Source of the DNA: an uncultured Saccharospirillaceae bacterium
Lineage (GTDB): Bacteria; Pseudomonadota; Gammaproteobacteria; Pseudomonadales; Oceanobacteraceae
Direction of reading: 5' to 3'
Assembly (NCBI GenBank): GCA_947499545.1
Contig: CANMOZ010000001.1
Location: forward strand, 434,001 to 498,000
Length of the DNA stretch: 64,000 nucleotides
The notes under the pieces are model-generated. The model was not told where the DNA came from, did not search any database, and was given only the letters and a program-made list of their open reading frames with translations. The position numbers and the translations under genes are program-made. Shown piece after piece: positions 18,841 through 28,860 of this stretch (its first letter is position 1; each line of letters starts with the position of its first letter).

Positions 18841-19601
18841 TGATGACTTTTTTCTTTATTTTCATATTGGGCTGTGTTTCAGGGTTTTTAGCGGGTTTTT
18901 TAGGCTTAGGGGGTGGCGTTATTCTAGCTCCCTTGCTGATTATATTTGCCCCACTTATTCCTGAATCAACCCTCACTCTAACTGAAATTACAGGCATTAC
19001 TGCTGCACAGGGATTTGTCAGTGCATCATGCAGCTGGTACTTTCATCGCAAGTTGTCACTGAAATCCAATATAGGGTGGATGTTAGGATTACCTATGGCA
19101 GCAGGCGCATTTTTAACTGCTTTTCTCATGACAGGGTGGAATGATTTTATCATTTTGCTTGTTTTCAGCACGATGCTTGTTATGTCAATTGCATTTAATT
19201 TCATCCCGATTCAACCTACGTCGCTTAAATTTGATAAAACCATTCTAACGTTATTTGCTTTTTTTATTGGAGGGCTAAACGGCATCATTGGGCAAGGTGG
19301 TGCCTTTTTCTTCATACCTTTTTTTGCTTATTTTCTGGGTATTCCACTTAAACTAATGATTGCCTCTGCTGGATTAATCGGTTTACTGTCGGTCAGCAGT
19401 GGCTTAATTCCGAGACTGATTCAGGATACCGTTCCATGGTTATGGGTCATCGGCATCACACCCGCTATTATCATTATGAGCAAAATAGGGGCAACCATCA
19501 GTCAGCGTATGAATGAATTGCTCCTAAGAAGATCAATCCTAGCAGTATTAACCATTTCATTTATTCAACTTATTTATAAAGTGCAAGGACAGCTTTTATG
19601 A
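18840..19601 (+). CDS. TSUP (TauE/SafE) family permease
   Basis: This 253-residue membrane protein has about eight hydrophobic segments arranged as two repeats. Each repeat carries the family's glycine motif, GFLGLGGGVILAPLL near the N-terminus and GIIGQGGAFFFIPF in the second half. TSUP proteins move sulfite, sulfonates or other small sulfur anions. Here the gene is translationally coupled to selD-like upstream (TAATG overlap) and to the NifS-like gene downstream (ATGA overlap), so a selenium or sulfur oxyanion is a plausible substrate. Direction of transport is unknown. Confidence 0.85.
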   Translation: MMTFFFIFILGCVSGFLAGFLGLGGGVILAPLLIIFAPLIPESTLTLTEITGITAAQGFVSASCSWYFHRKLSLKSNIGWMLGLPMAAGAFLTAFLMTGWNDFIILLVFSTMLVMSIAFNFIPIQPTSLKFDKTILTLFAFFIGGLNGIIGQGGAFFFIPFFAYFLGIPLKLMIASAGLIGLLSVSSGLIPRLIQDTVPWLWVIGITPAIIIMSKIGATISQRMNELLLRRSILAVLTISFIQLIYKVQGQLL

Positions 19602-20725
19602 TTTATGCGGATTGCAATGCAACCTTTCCTATGACAACCACAACCTGTTCGGATATTTTCTCTCTAGAGCACAATATTCCTCTAGCAAACCCCAACAGCA
19701 TTCATCAAGCGGGTCGGCATGCACAAGATGTCTTAGAAACATCTCGCAGAGCGATCACAAGAATGCTAGGTGCTCATTCAGCTCAGTTGATTTTCACATC
19801 AGGGGCAAGCGAGTCCATTCTATTAACGTTATTTAATTTATCTCGACGCCTTGGAACCCAACAACGATTGCTCACTTCTGCAGCAGAACATCCCGCAGTG
19901 CGTGAAGCAATCAAGCTATGGTTTGAACCGGATCAAGTTTGCTATTTATCATACAAATCAACAGGTGAGTTAGACTTCGATCACCTTGAAGAGAACATTC
20001 TTACAGAATCCATTGGTGCCATTATGCTACACGCTGCACACAATGAGAGTGGTATATTGCAGAATATCCAGCGCCTTTCCGAGCTAAAAAAACGGCATTC
20101 ACTGTTACTGGCTTTAGACACAACGCAATGGATCGGAAAAATACCCTTTGACTTTCAGTCTAGCCAAGCCGATTTTGCTGTTGGTTCTGGTCATAAGTTT
20201 GGGGCACTTCCTGGCATTGGTTTTTTGCTTGCTCGTGACATGAACGCCGTATTGCCATTGCAAAAAGCCGGTGGACAAGAATTTGGAAAAAGAGGCGGTA
20301 CAATCAATGTATTAGGTGCCTACAGCATGCGTGTTGCTCTGGAAGAAAGATGTCAAGATATGAACAATCTCGAAGATCAGCGTAATGCGCATCAATCCTT
20401 TGAGCAACAATTATTATCTGACCACCCCTTTTTAACAATCGTTGGTCAAAATTGCTCTCGTCTTCCTGGCACGACGTTATTGCTAACGGATAAGATCTCA
20501 GGGGCACTTATTCAGAGCCAGTTAGATAAACAAGGGGTTTGCGTCAGCACAGGATCGGCTTGTTCGGATCGCATAAAACACAACAGCCACTTACTGGATC
20601 AACTACAGATTCAAGAAGAAAGTAAACAGAACGTTGTTAGGATCAGCTTTATTCCAAACCAGATCGTGAAAGAAGCACCCACAGTACTCGCAACCCTGAG
20701 TATTATAATCAATCAGTACAAATAA
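19598..20725 (+). CDS. NifS/IscS-like cysteine desulfurase or selenocysteine lyase
   Basis: This 375-residue class V aminotransferase-fold protein shows the cysteine desulfurase hallmarks. These are YADCNATFP at the N-terminus, HNESGILQNI, the PLP-binding Lys200 in GSGHKFGALPGIG, GGQEFGKRGGTINV, and the mobile-loop Cys322 in VSTGSACSD. These enzymes release sulfur as persulfide from cysteine, or selenium from selenocysteine. The ATG overlaps the TSUP stop by four bases. No iscR, iscU or suf genes are present, so a general Fe-S cluster role is unlikely. Supplying Se or S to the SelD-like partner is the inferred job. Confidence 0.9.
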   Translation: MIYADCNATFPMTTTTCSDIFSLEHNIPLANPNSIHQAGRHAQDVLETSRRAITRMLGAHSAQLIFTSGASESILLTLFNLSRRLGTQQRLLTSAAEHPAVREAIKLWFEPDQVCYLSYKSTGELDFDHLEENILTESIGAIMLHAAHNESGILQNIQRLSELKKRHSLLLALDTTQWIGKIPFDFQSSQADFAVGSGHKFGALPGIGFLLARDMNAVLPLQKAGGQEFGKRGGTINVLGAYSMRVALEERCQDMNNLEDQRNAHQSFEQQLLSDHPFLTIVGQNCSRLPGTTLLLTDKISGALIQSQLDKQGVCVSTGSACSDRIKHNSHLLDQLQIQEESKQNVVRISFIPNQIVKEAPTVLATLSIIINQYK

Positions 20726-20767
20726 CAAACGATGAGAAGGTAGATTAAATAGAGTGTAGCGAACAAA

Positions 20768-20789
20768 AAAGGGGCTGCTCAGCCCCTTT
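20768..20789. terminator. Bidirectional rho-independent terminator
   Basis: GGGGCT at 20771-20776 and AGCCCC at 20781-20786 form a GC-rich stem with a 4-base loop. It is flanked by an A-run on the left and T-rich sequence on the right. It ends the selD-like operon and the convergent sugar porter gene. Confidence 0.8.
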
Positions 20790-20825
20790 AATTATCTATT
20801 AATTGAGTACACACCGGTTTCAGTT

Positions 20826-22280
20826 TTATGCTTGCCCTTTAGCTTCTTTCAAGTTCTCTTCTGACAAGTGCTGGGTCTTCCCAAAGCGCTTGGCCATCAA
20901 GATTTGCATTTTTTCTAAACTAACCCCTTTTGTCTCAGGCAAGAACCTCATGACGACAATAATAGAAATCGTCGACATAATGGCGTACATCCAGAATGGG
21001 AATCCGCCGTTGAAGTGCTCATTCAAAAACTCGCTTCCGTTCAACATTGGGAACGTTTGACTGACTACTGCATTCATGAACCATTGCGCGCCCACGGCAA
21101 TTCCCATCGCTCTAGAGCGAATAGAATTAGGGAAAATCTCTGAAATGATCGTCCAGCAGGTACAACCCCAAGACACTTGGAAGCAAAGCGTATACATACA
21201 AAGTGCAACAATGGCGGAATAGCCAAAGGTATCACTGGATACAATATAACCAACAGCACCCATACTGAGAATACAGCCCAACGTTCCCCACTTCATCAAC
21301 GGCAAACGCCCAACACGGTCAATCAAAAATAATGCTATGCAGACCCCAACAACCGATACGAGCCCAATGAACACATTTTGAAAAAGAGCGTTTTCTGTGC
21401 CACCAGCAAGGGGTTTTAGAATTTCGGGGGCGTAATAAAACACGACATTAATGCCGGTAACCTGTTGAGCGGCAGAAATAAAGGTGCCCAATATTACGAT
21501 TGGCAACATGACAGGGTGTAGAAGACTGATCTGCTCACCTTTCGATTTGTTGTCAGATGAAAGCGACGCTTCAATGTCCGCAACCAGTTCTTCGGCGTGT
21601 TGCTGGTTTGACATTTTTGCTAATACGGCTTTTGCTTCAGCCGTTCTGCCTTTCAAAACCAACCAACGAGGTGATTCAGGAATAAAGAATAACAGTATTG
21701 AGAAAAGCGCCGCAGGGATGACTTCAGACCCCAACATCCAGCGCCATCCCAAATCTTCAATCCAAACTTCTGTCATCCCTTTTGCAATTAAGAAATTGAC
21801 GAAGAAAACGATTAACTGACCAATCACAATGGACTGTTGGAACATGGTAATGGTCCGGCCGCGATAGTCTTTCGGAGCAACTTCTGACATATACATGGGT
21901 GAAACAACAGCGGCCAATCCAACCCCAATGCCACCAATCACACGAAGCCAAACGAAGAAGGTATATGATTCAGCCAACGCTGAACCGATGGCAGAAATGA
22001 CAAATAATATTGCAGCAACCAACAAAGCTGCTCGACGCCCTAATCTCAGAGCGATAGCACCTCCCCCTAGCGCACCGGCTATACATCCCAATAAAGCACT
22101 TGAAACAGCAAACCCTTTTTGCATGCTATCCAAGTCAAAATGGTTTGTTAAAGGACCAATAGCCCCTGAAATAACGGCGGTATCATACCCAAAGAGCAGA
22201 CCACCCAGCGCAGCAACGAAGCAGATTTTAATAATGTATGCAAAGTTTCTTTGCAGTGTTACTTGACCCTGGTGAGACAT
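20826..22280 (-). CDS. MFS sugar porter (XylE/GalP type)
   Basis: The 484-residue protein has twelve membrane segments and the classic sugar porter signatures. These include GGLLFGYDTAVISGA in TM1, LGRRAALL, PESPRWLVLKGR before the central loop, QQVTGINVVFYYAPEI in TM7, and PETKGVSLEKM at the end. These residues line the sugar site of XylE and GLUT proteins. Uptake of a monosaccharide by proton or sodium symport is the expected role; the exact sugar is not decided by sequence. I chose the ATG at 22280, preceded by GGGAGAAAACT; a longer start at 22331 lacks support. No sugar kinase or regulator is adjacent. Confidence 0.9.
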   Translation of the reverse strand: MSHQGQVTLQRNFAYIIKICFVAALGGLLFGYDTAVISGAIGPLTNHFDLDSMQKGFAVSSALLGCIAGALGGGAIALRLGRRAALLVAAILFVISAIGSALAESYTFFVWLRVIGGIGVGLAAVVSPMYMSEVAPKDYRGRTITMFQQSIVIGQLIVFFVNFLIAKGMTEVWIEDLGWRWMLGSEVIPAALFSILLFFIPESPRWLVLKGRTAEAKAVLAKMSNQQHAEELVADIEASLSSDNKSKGEQISLLHPVMLPIVILGTFISAAQQVTGINVVFYYAPEILKPLAGGTENALFQNVFIGLVSVVGVCIALFLIDRVGRLPLMKWGTLGCILSMGAVGYIVSSDTFGYSAIVALCMYTLCFQVSWGCTCWTIISEIFPNSIRSRAMGIAVGAQWFMNAVVSQTFPMLNGSEFLNEHFNGGFPFWMYAIMSTISIIVVMRFLPETKGVSLEKMQILMAKRFGKTQHLSEENLKEAKGQA

Positions 22281-22687
22281 AGTTTTCTCCCTACAAGCTG
22301 AACCCCATCGAGCATCCCCAAAGTCTCTCAAGAGGGTGTTCAGTTGAAAGCTACAGAAGACGCAGAAAGAAGAAATAAGGTCACTTCAGAAAGTCAATGC
22401 ACTTTAAATCGACAGAGTGTCAACTCAAATGTATACCCTTATGAAGTCACCCTCACTTTCTACCGCAATAAACCCCATCAAAATTGGAGCCTTCAATGTC
22501 AGTCATACATTGATCACCCTAAAGGGTGCCAATGTGGTACGGGAGCTTAATGGAAGTTTGCGACAAATGAAAGGAACAAGAGTCCCAATGATAATGTTTG
22601 GAGGCGAAAATACTTAAGCAGTCTTACACTTCGTCATCTTGATAAGCATTATTTACTGCAAATGCTAAAAAATAAATACGGTAGAGG
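22281..22687. other. Intergenic region upstream of the sugar porter
   Basis: About 400 bases without a supportable gene. Short plus-strand frames overlap here but give unrelated low-complexity peptides. The region next to 22281 carries the sugar porter promoter on the minus strand. No riboswitch fold was recognised. Confidence 0.4.
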
Positions 22688-22725
22688 TGATAACCAGTGT
22701 AACTGATCACCTACACTGGCTATCA
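22688..22725 (-). terminator. Hairpin after the TPR lipoprotein gene
   Basis: TGATA 22688-22692 plus CCAGTGTA 22694-22701 pair with TACACTGG 22712-22719 plus TATCA 22721-22725, with one internal mismatch. It lies just beyond the lipoprotein stop and probably ends the mrcB transcript. Confidence 0.55.
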
Positions 22726-22737
22726 TGCAATAAGAGA

Positions 22738-23190
22738 TTACTGACAACCCACCTCCGCTTGTTTAAGCAACTTATCGTATTTATCTTCCGCGTGAAGATA
22801 GCCACGTGCTCGCTGCAACCACAACTGAGCTTCATCATATTCTGCTTGCTGACAATACACCCATCCTTTTAGCGCCATCACATCTGGCCGCTGAGAATCC
22901 ACACGGAACATTTGATCGAGCAGCAGATGGGTCGCTTGGTAATCGCCATCTTGGTAAGCCATCTGAGCCTTCGATTTTAATTTTTCCAGAACAGGAAAAG
23001 GCATCGGGGTGTCATAGGTATCAGCCAATGTTTCCCAATCGACTGGGATAGCTTCCTCTTGCACAGGGGCTAAAGGTTTTGCCGTTTGTTGAAAACACCC
23101 CGTCAACCCCAAAATAGTGCCCAACAATACCAGTGTACTTGAGAGCTTTTTGCCCTGATAACCCACCATGGATACTAAACCGTTTCTCAT
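22738..23190 (-). CDS. TPR lipoprotein, candidate LpoP-like activator of PBP1b
   Basis: This 150-residue protein has a lipoprotein signal peptide ending LTGC. A short linker and two to three TPR-like helical pairs follow (AQMAYQDGDYQATHLLLDQMF, then ALKGWVYCQQAEYDEAQLWLQ). It lies 33 bases downstream of mrcB on the same strand, with AGGA before the ATG. In Pseudomonas a TPR-bearing outer-membrane lipoprotein, LpoP, activates PBP1b. The combination of lipidation, TPR and mrcB linkage supports the same role here. That role is inferred from context and architecture, not from a diagnostic residue. Confidence 0.7.
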   Translation of the reverse strand: MRNGLVSMVGYQGKKLSSTLVLLGTILGLTGCFQQTAKPLAPVQEEAIPVDWETLADTYDTPMPFPVLEKLKSKAQMAYQDGDYQATHLLLDQMFRVDSQRPDVMALKGWVYCQQAEYDEAQLWLQRARGYLHAEDKYDKLLKQAEVGCQ

Positions 23191-23223
23191 GTCAAAATCC
23201 TATGTAGAAATCATACAACCAAA

Positions 23224-25824
23224 CTAAAAATCACTAAACCAAGATCGAATATTGTCTGCCCAATCCGACTCTCTATTGTCTGGACAGGGTTCTGCTGCAA
23301 CCAAACTGTCTTTACGCACAGGCAGCGTCGGCAAGTCACCACACTGACTATCGTAAAGCGTTCCTGCTTCGGGGTCATAAGCCACGCTCTCAATATCTCT
23401 GGGAGCGTTAAGCATTAGGGGAGCTACCGCAATTTCTCGCATAACGGACGTCCAGATTTTTAAGGCGCCAGAACTTCCTGTTAAAGGCGTCACACCATTA
23501 TCATCACGCCCAACCCACACAACGGCAACCTTGTCACCCGAAAACCCTGCAAACCAGCTATCACGCTGGTCATTCGTTGTTCCTGTTTTCCCAGCCAATT
23601 TCAACTGTGGCAGTTGCTGATGTGCAAAGCGACCACTGCCCTGCTCCACTGTTCGCTGCATGGCACGTTGTATTAAATAAACCGACCCCCGATCCAAAGC
23701 CGAGTTCAATTTAATCCCATACCGATTGAGTTCAGCACCATCAGCCGTCGTAACCGCTCTGATTGCTCTTAACGGCATCAAGTACCCCCCACTGGCAATG
23801 GTTTGATAAAGGGAGGCAACTTCATAAGGCGTTAAAGAAACGGCTCCGAGCAATACCGCTGGAAAAGGGGCAACCTCACGGACCAACCCCAATTCATTAA
23901 GGGTATTAACAACATTTTTTACACCGATCTCCATGCCCAATCGAACCGTAGCCTGGTTATAGGAATGCGCTAAAACATCTTGCAAACTGACTCGACCATG
24001 ACTGCGTCTATCATAGTTTTGCGGTACCCATAATTTGCCGTTTTTCCCCAGGTGTTCGTATCGTTCGTCTTCTAGAATACTGCCCAAATGATAGCGCTCT
24101 GGCTGCGATAAAGCTGTTAAAAACACCACAGGTTTAACCAATGAGCCTATGGGTCGCCGTGCATCTAAAGCTCGATTAAATCCGAAGAAGCGTGGCGACC
24201 GGCTGCCAACAACGGCCAACACATCACCGCTAAAGGCATCCGTAATCACACTTGCAGATTCAAAAGTGCCCGGCTTCTGTTTGTATCGACTTTCAAGTCG
24301 TTTCACTTCCTTAGATAATTGTTCTTCAGCTTGCCTTTGAGTAAAGGGATCTAGGCTCGTAAAAATCCTTAACCCTTCCGATGTTAAATCGGCTTCCCGA
24401 TAATCCGCTTTTAGCTGTCGCTTCACCAAATCTAAATAAGCTGGATACTCCACATTAAGATAAGGTGCTTTTTTGGTAACACCCAGAGCCGCTGATTTCG
24501 CTTTGAGCCACTGGGCTTGATCGATCAATCCCGCTTCTTGCCAAATATCCAAAACTTGGTCACGCCGCTTTTTTGCGCGCTCTGGAAAACGGTGCGGGTT
24601 ATAATAGGATGGCCCTTTAATAATCCCTACAAGTAAGGCTATTTCATGCGTTTGTAAGTAGGGCAGATTTCTTTGGAAATAAAATTGGGAACCCAAGCCA
24701 AATCCATGAATAGCACGTCGCCCTGACTGCCCCAAATAAATCTCATTCATATAAGTCTCTAAAATGGATTCTTTGGGGTAATTAACTTCCAACAACACCG
24801 CCATTAACGCTTCAACGGCTTTACGACTTAAGGTTCGCTCGTGATTTAAATACATATTTTTCACAAGCTGTTGCGTTAATGTTGACCCGCCTTGTACCAA
24901 TCCTCCCGCTTTTACATTGGCAAGCATGGCTCGGGCAATCCCTCGAACAGAAATACCCCAATGCTCGTAAAACTGTCGATCTTCAACCGCTATCAACCCT
25001 TTAAGTAACAATTCAGGGGCATCATCCAATGAAATCAGTTCTCGATCTTCATTGTGATTTGGATAAATACCCCCCACACGAATAGGCTCAAGTCTAACCA
25101 TATCTTGCTCATTCGAGCTGCTCAGCGATTGTATTCGATTACCCCCGAGCTGAAGGGTCATTAACTGCTCATTTTGAAGTCCATCCCAGAACAAAAATGG
25201 CCTCGAATAAATGTGGAATTTCCCTTTATAAGCGCTGTACTGCCCTGGACGTTTGGGATAAGAAACCGCTTCATACCCTAATTGTTTTAATTCTTGAACA
25301 AGGGCCTGAGATTTAAGAGGGCGGCCTTCAAACAGTTCCAACGGTCGGGCATAAACCTTTGCAGGAATGGCCCAGCGTTTACCTTCAAACGTTTGAGTCA
25401 CTCGGGCATCTAAATAAATCAAAATGATGACCAATGCCACGAAACCCGTCACCGTGAAATACCCAAACCATTTGAGTAAGCGTTTAAAAGCGGAGGGTCT
25501 TGTATGACGACGTGAGGCTTGTGTGCTTCTTTTAGAAGCTGCTTTCTTTTTTCTAGTTGACGCGGTAGAGCTTTTTGCCGGGGTTGAACGGCGTACCGGT
25601 GCGCGAATCACTTCACTCGCAGGTGTTTTCTTTACACTAGATCCATTTTTAACCGTATTCGTTTTTTTGGTCGCATTCGTTTTTTTTGTCGTACTTGATT
25701 TACCTGTTAATGTTTTACGACGGGTACTTGCTCCCGGTTTCTTTTGCTGACCAGAGCGAGAAGAACTCTTTTTGGATGCGGTGTTACGCGGCGAGCGTCC
25801 CGCTTTAGGCGAATCAGAACCCAT
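23224..25824 (-). CDS. mrcB: Penicillin-binding protein 1b, bifunctional
   Basis: The 866-residue class A PBP starts with a ~110-residue cytoplasmic tail very rich in Lys, Ser and Thr. One membrane helix lies at about 119-138, then a UB2H-like segment. The GT51 glycosyltransferase has catalytic Glu281 in AVEDRQFYEHWG and the motif GGSTLTQQLVKN. The transpeptidase carries SLVK (SXXK), SYN (SXN) and GKTGTT (KTG). It polymerises lipid II and crosslinks peptidoglycan. It is followed at 33 bases by a TPR lipoprotein that may be its activator. The basic N-terminal tail is longer than in E. coli PBP1b. Confidence 0.96.
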   Translation of the reverse strand: MGSDSPKAGRSPRNTASKKSSSRSGQQKKPGASTRRKTLTGKSSTTKKTNATKKTNTVKNGSSVKKTPASEVIRAPVRRSTPAKSSTASTRKKKAASKRSTQASRRHTRPSAFKRLLKWFGYFTVTGFVALVIILIYLDARVTQTFEGKRWAIPAKVYARPLELFEGRPLKSQALVQELKQLGYEAVSYPKRPGQYSAYKGKFHIYSRPFLFWDGLQNEQLMTLQLGGNRIQSLSSSNEQDMVRLEPIRVGGIYPNHNEDRELISLDDAPELLLKGLIAVEDRQFYEHWGISVRGIARAMLANVKAGGLVQGGSTLTQQLVKNMYLNHERTLSRKAVEALMAVLLEVNYPKESILETYMNEIYLGQSGRRAIHGFGLGSQFYFQRNLPYLQTHEIALLVGIIKGPSYYNPHRFPERAKKRRDQVLDIWQEAGLIDQAQWLKAKSAALGVTKKAPYLNVEYPAYLDLVKRQLKADYREADLTSEGLRIFTSLDPFTQRQAEEQLSKEVKRLESRYKQKPGTFESASVITDAFSGDVLAVVGSRSPRFFGFNRALDARRPIGSLVKPVVFLTALSQPERYHLGSILEDERYEHLGKNGKLWVPQNYDRRSHGRVSLQDVLAHSYNQATVRLGMEIGVKNVVNTLNELGLVREVAPFPAVLLGAVSLTPYEVASLYQTIASGGYLMPLRAIRAVTTADGAELNRYGIKLNSALDRGSVYLIQRAMQRTVEQGSGRFAHQQLPQLKLAGKTGTTNDQRDSWFAGFSGDKVAVVWVGRDDNGVTPLTGSSGALKIWTSVMREIAVAPLMLNAPRDIESVAYDPEAGTLYDSQCGDLPTLPVRKDSLVAAEPCPDNRESDWADNIRSWFSDF

Positions 25825-25921
25825 AATACTGCTTTAGCAAATCACCAAGAAATTCATCAATGACGTGGATGCTTGATATCCAAACACCCCATTTACAACC
25901 GAAATAAGAGCAGGCCCAGCA

Positions 25922-27817
25922 CTAAGTTTCGATCAGGGTTTGAATCGATTGAATCAAATGATCCGCATCCAACCCAATACTGCGATATTGCTCAGCCTGT
26001 GTTCCGTGCTCAACAAACTCGTCTGGTAATCCATAGAGTCGTGTCTTCACCTGGGCATCACACGTGGAAAGATACTCGAGAACCGCTGAACCTGCTCCGC
26101 CTTTGATGGCATTGTCTTCAAGACATATCAGCCAATCATGCTGCTCGGCGGCCCAGCGAATACGGCTTTCATCCAGGGGTTTCACAAAGCGCATATCCAC
26201 CAGTGTGGCATCGAAGACGGCTGCCACTCGTTCAGCCATCGGGAGCATATGGCCAAAACTTAAAATAGCAATACGTTGACCCTGTGTTGCTTTTGTCTCG
26301 TTAAGCAACCTGGATTGACCAATGGGTATGATGCCCATATCTTCTGAAGGTTCAATGCCCTTACCAGAACCTCTTGGGTACCTAACCGCAGCCGGCCCTT
26401 CGTGTTGATACGCGGTATACAGAAGTTGGCGTGCCTCATTTTCATCACTGGGCGCCATAATGACCAGGTTAGGTATGCAGCGCATAAATGAAAGATCGTA
26501 AGCGCCGGCATGCGTCGGGCCATCTGCTCCAACGAGACCCGCCCGATCAATGGCAAAGGTGACATCCAAGTTTTGAATGGCCACATCATGAATCAGTTGG
26601 TCATAGGCGCGTTGCAAGAAAGTTGAGTAGATTGCAACAACCGGCTTCTTACCTTCACAAGCCAGCCCAGCAGCAAAGGTCACCGCATGCTGCTCGGCAA
26701 TGGCAACATCGTAATAACGATCAGGAAAACGTTCAGAAAACTGAACCAAATCTGAACCTTCTCGCATCGCCGGAGTGATGCCAACCAAACGTTCATCTTG
26801 AGCAGCCAAATCACAGATCCATTGCCCAAATACATTGGAGTAGGTCGATTTTTTGGCAGTCGATTGTGGCGCTGGGTTGCTGGTGCGAGGAGACAGCGCA
26901 TGATACTTGATAGGATCCTGCTCGGCGGGTTTAAACCCCTTACCCTTTTGGGTAATCACATGCAGAAAACGTGGCCCTTTTTGCGTCTTGAGGGTTTTAA
27001 GGGTTTTCACCAACCCCTGGACATCATGGCCATCAACGGGTCCCACATAGTTAAACCCCATTTCCTCAAATAGAGTGCCCGGGGTCACCATGCCTTTGAC
27101 ATGCTCTTCGGTGCGTCTCGCAAGCTCCCAAGCATGTGGAATGTTACTTAGAACTTTTTTGGAACCTTCCCTCATGAAGGCATAGGGCTTACTGCTCAAC
27201 AATCGACCAAAATATTGGCTCAGTGCCCCCACGTTCTCAGAGATAGACATGTCGTTGTCGTTGTAGACCACTAACATGTCTGCCTCTTCATGGCCAGCAT
27301 GATTCAATGCTTCAAACGCCATACCCGCCGTCATTGCACCATCCCCAATCACAGCAACGATTTGACGACGCTCTGTTTCTTGTTTCAACGCTTCTGCCAT
27401 ACCCAGAGCAGCACTGATTGAAGTACTGGAATGCCCCACTCCAAACGTATCGTACCGGCTTTCTTCACGCCTGGGGAATGCGGCAAGCCCCCCTTCAGTA
27501 CGAATACTGGGCAGTTGTTCACGGCGCTCCGTCAGGATTTTATGAGGATACGCCTGATGACCCACGTCCCATAGCAAGCGGTCTTGAGGCGTATTCAATA
27601 CATAGTGCAATGCAATGGTCAGCTCAACGACCCCTAAACCAGCACCAAAATGTCCACCCGACTGCCCCACACTGTACAGCAAGTATGCTCTTAGCTCGTA
27701 CGCTAATGCCTCAAGCTGCTCACTTGGCAGTTCACGTAACTGGGCTGGTGAGTCCACTTGATCTAATAGCGGTGTTGTGGGGCGTTCGACAGGAATTTCG
27801 GTAAACATCTGACTCAT
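25922..27817 (-). CDS. dxs: 1-deoxy-D-xylulose-5-phosphate synthase
   Basis: The 631-residue thiamine diphosphate enzyme condenses pyruvate and glyceraldehyde 3-phosphate in the first step of the MEP isoprenoid pathway. Visible marks are the [13 protein letters not shown]-like segment (here HKILTERRE), [15 protein letters not shown] with [11 protein letters not shown] as the ThDP site, [12 protein letters not shown], and the transketolase C domain with [12 protein letters not shown]. The family's usual ILTGR reads ILTER here. Length is standard. Together with ispA and xseB upstream on the same strand it forms the conserved xseB-ispA-dxs cluster, here with a 150-base gap before dxs. Confidence 0.97.
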   Translation of the reverse strand: MSQMFTEIPVERPTTPLLDQVDSPAQLRELPSEQLEALAYELRAYLLYSVGQSGGHFGAGLGVVELTIALHYVLNTPQDRLLWDVGHQAYPHKILTERREQLPSIRTEGGLAAFPRREESRYDTFGVGHSSTSISAALGMAEALKQETERRQIVAVIGDGAMTAGMAFEALNHAGHEEADMLVVYNDNDMSISENVGALSQYFGRLLSSKPYAFMREGSKKVLSNIPHAWELARRTEEHVKGMVTPGTLFEEMGFNYVGPVDGHDVQGLVKTLKTLKTQKGPRFLHVITQKGKGFKPAEQDPIKYHALSPRTSNPAPQSTAKKSTYSNVFGQWICDLAAQDERLVGITPAMREGSDLVQFSERFPDRYYDVAIAEQHAVTFAAGLACEGKKPVVAIYSTFLQRAYDQLIHDVAIQNLDVTFAIDRAGLVGADGPTHAGAYDLSFMRCIPNLVIMAPSDENEARQLLYTAYQHEGPAAVRYPRGSGKGIEPSEDMGIIPIGQSRLLNETKATQGQRIAILSFGHMLPMAERVAAVFDATLVDMRFVKPLDESRIRWAAEQHDWLICLEDNAIKGGAGSAVLEYLSTCDAQVKTRLYGLPDEFVEHGTQAEQYRSIGLDADHLIQSIQTLIET

Positions 27818-27968
27818 AACCGCTCTAAAAACAAAGGGCTCATTCTATCGTCTTAATGCACATCTGTCTTCCTTGAAACCCAGAAGCACCAAGCTAAGTT
27901 GCGCCCCTTTTATGGCTAACCGAATTGATTAAGGACAAGCTATGACGCCCTGATTTGAAAGAAAAACC

Positions 27969-28856
27969 TCAATAGGTCCGATGGACAATATAATCTGCTA
28001 ATGATTCCAATGTTTGGGCATTCCCTGGGGCTTTTGAAAGAGCTGTTTTAGCCGCTTCGTGCAATTCTCGTAATTTACACCTTGCCCCTTCTAACCCTAA
28101 CAAACTGACATACGTCGGCTTATCTAAAGCTGCATCGGCTCCCTGATGCTTGCCAAGCTCTGAGGTATCGGCCACCACATCCAATATGTCATCTTGCACC
28201 TGAAAAGCTAAACCGATGGCTTTCCCATAGGCCATCAGTGCACTTAAAACATCAGTATTCGCACCTGCGGCCAAGGCACCAAGCTGAATGCTGGCTTGAA
28301 TCATGGCTCCCGTTTTCAATTGATGCATGCTTTCGAGTTCTTCCAAAGAAGGGGCTGAAGACACTAACGACAAGTCAATTGCCTGCCCTCCCACCATGCC
28401 GACAGCACCCGATGCCCTTGCAAGCGCAATCGTCATTTGAGTTTTAACATCGTCGGGGTATGGGCCCATAGCAAGAGTTTCAAAGGCTAAAGACAGGAGT
28501 GCATCACCCGCCAGCACGGCCGTCGATTCACCAAAGGCAATATGGCAAGTGGGTCTGCCACGACGCAAAGCGTCGTTGTCCATCGACGGCAAATCATCGT
28601 GAACCAAGGAGTAGCAATGGATCAATTCAACCGCTGCGGCAGCTGCATCAATGAGCCTTAAATCAATTTCTGTTTTCGACACTGCTTGCGCTGCACCATA
28701 GGCAAGCAAAGGTCGAACACGCTTACCGCCACCCAACACCGTGTATTCAAGTGCTGCCTGCAATTGAGATTCCGAGGCAATATTGGTAGAAAGAACCGAG
28801 GCTAAATAGGCTTCAATCCTCTTCTGAGACAACGAGAGGAACGCATCAAAGCTCAC
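27969..28856 (-). CDS. ispA: Farnesyl diphosphate synthase (geranyltranstransferase)
   Basis: This 295-residue trans-prenyltransferase condenses isopentenyl diphosphate with allylic diphosphates to farnesyl diphosphate. The first Asp-rich motif is in LVHDDLPSMDND and the second in FQVQDDILDV, both binding magnesium and substrate. GGKRVRPLL binds isopentenyl diphosphate. I placed the start at the GTG at 28856, which follows the xseB stop by four bases. It has AGAGGA (from the xseB end) at ideal spacing and gives a length close to E. coli IspA (299). An ATG at 28880 inside xseB would add eight residues. Confidence 0.95.
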   Translation of the reverse strand: MSFDAFLSLSQKRIEAYLASVLSTNIASESQLQAALEYTVLGGGKRVRPLLAYGAAQAVSKTEIDLRLIDAAAAAVELIHCYSLVHDDLPSMDNDALRRGRPTCHIAFGESTAVLAGDALLSLAFETLAMGPYPDDVKTQMTIALARASGAVGMVGGQAIDLSLVSSAPSLEELESMHQLKTGAMIQASIQLGALAAGANTDVLSALMAYGKAIGLAFQVQDDILDVVADTSELGKHQGADAALDKPTYVSLLGLEGARCKLRELHEAAKTALSKAPGNAQTLESLADYIVHRTY

Positions 28857-28860
28857 AAAT

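Noticed and set aside
22344-22617. Two overlapping short frames upstream of the sugar porter
   Set aside because: They overlap in different frames, lack ribosome-binding sites and give no recognisable protein.
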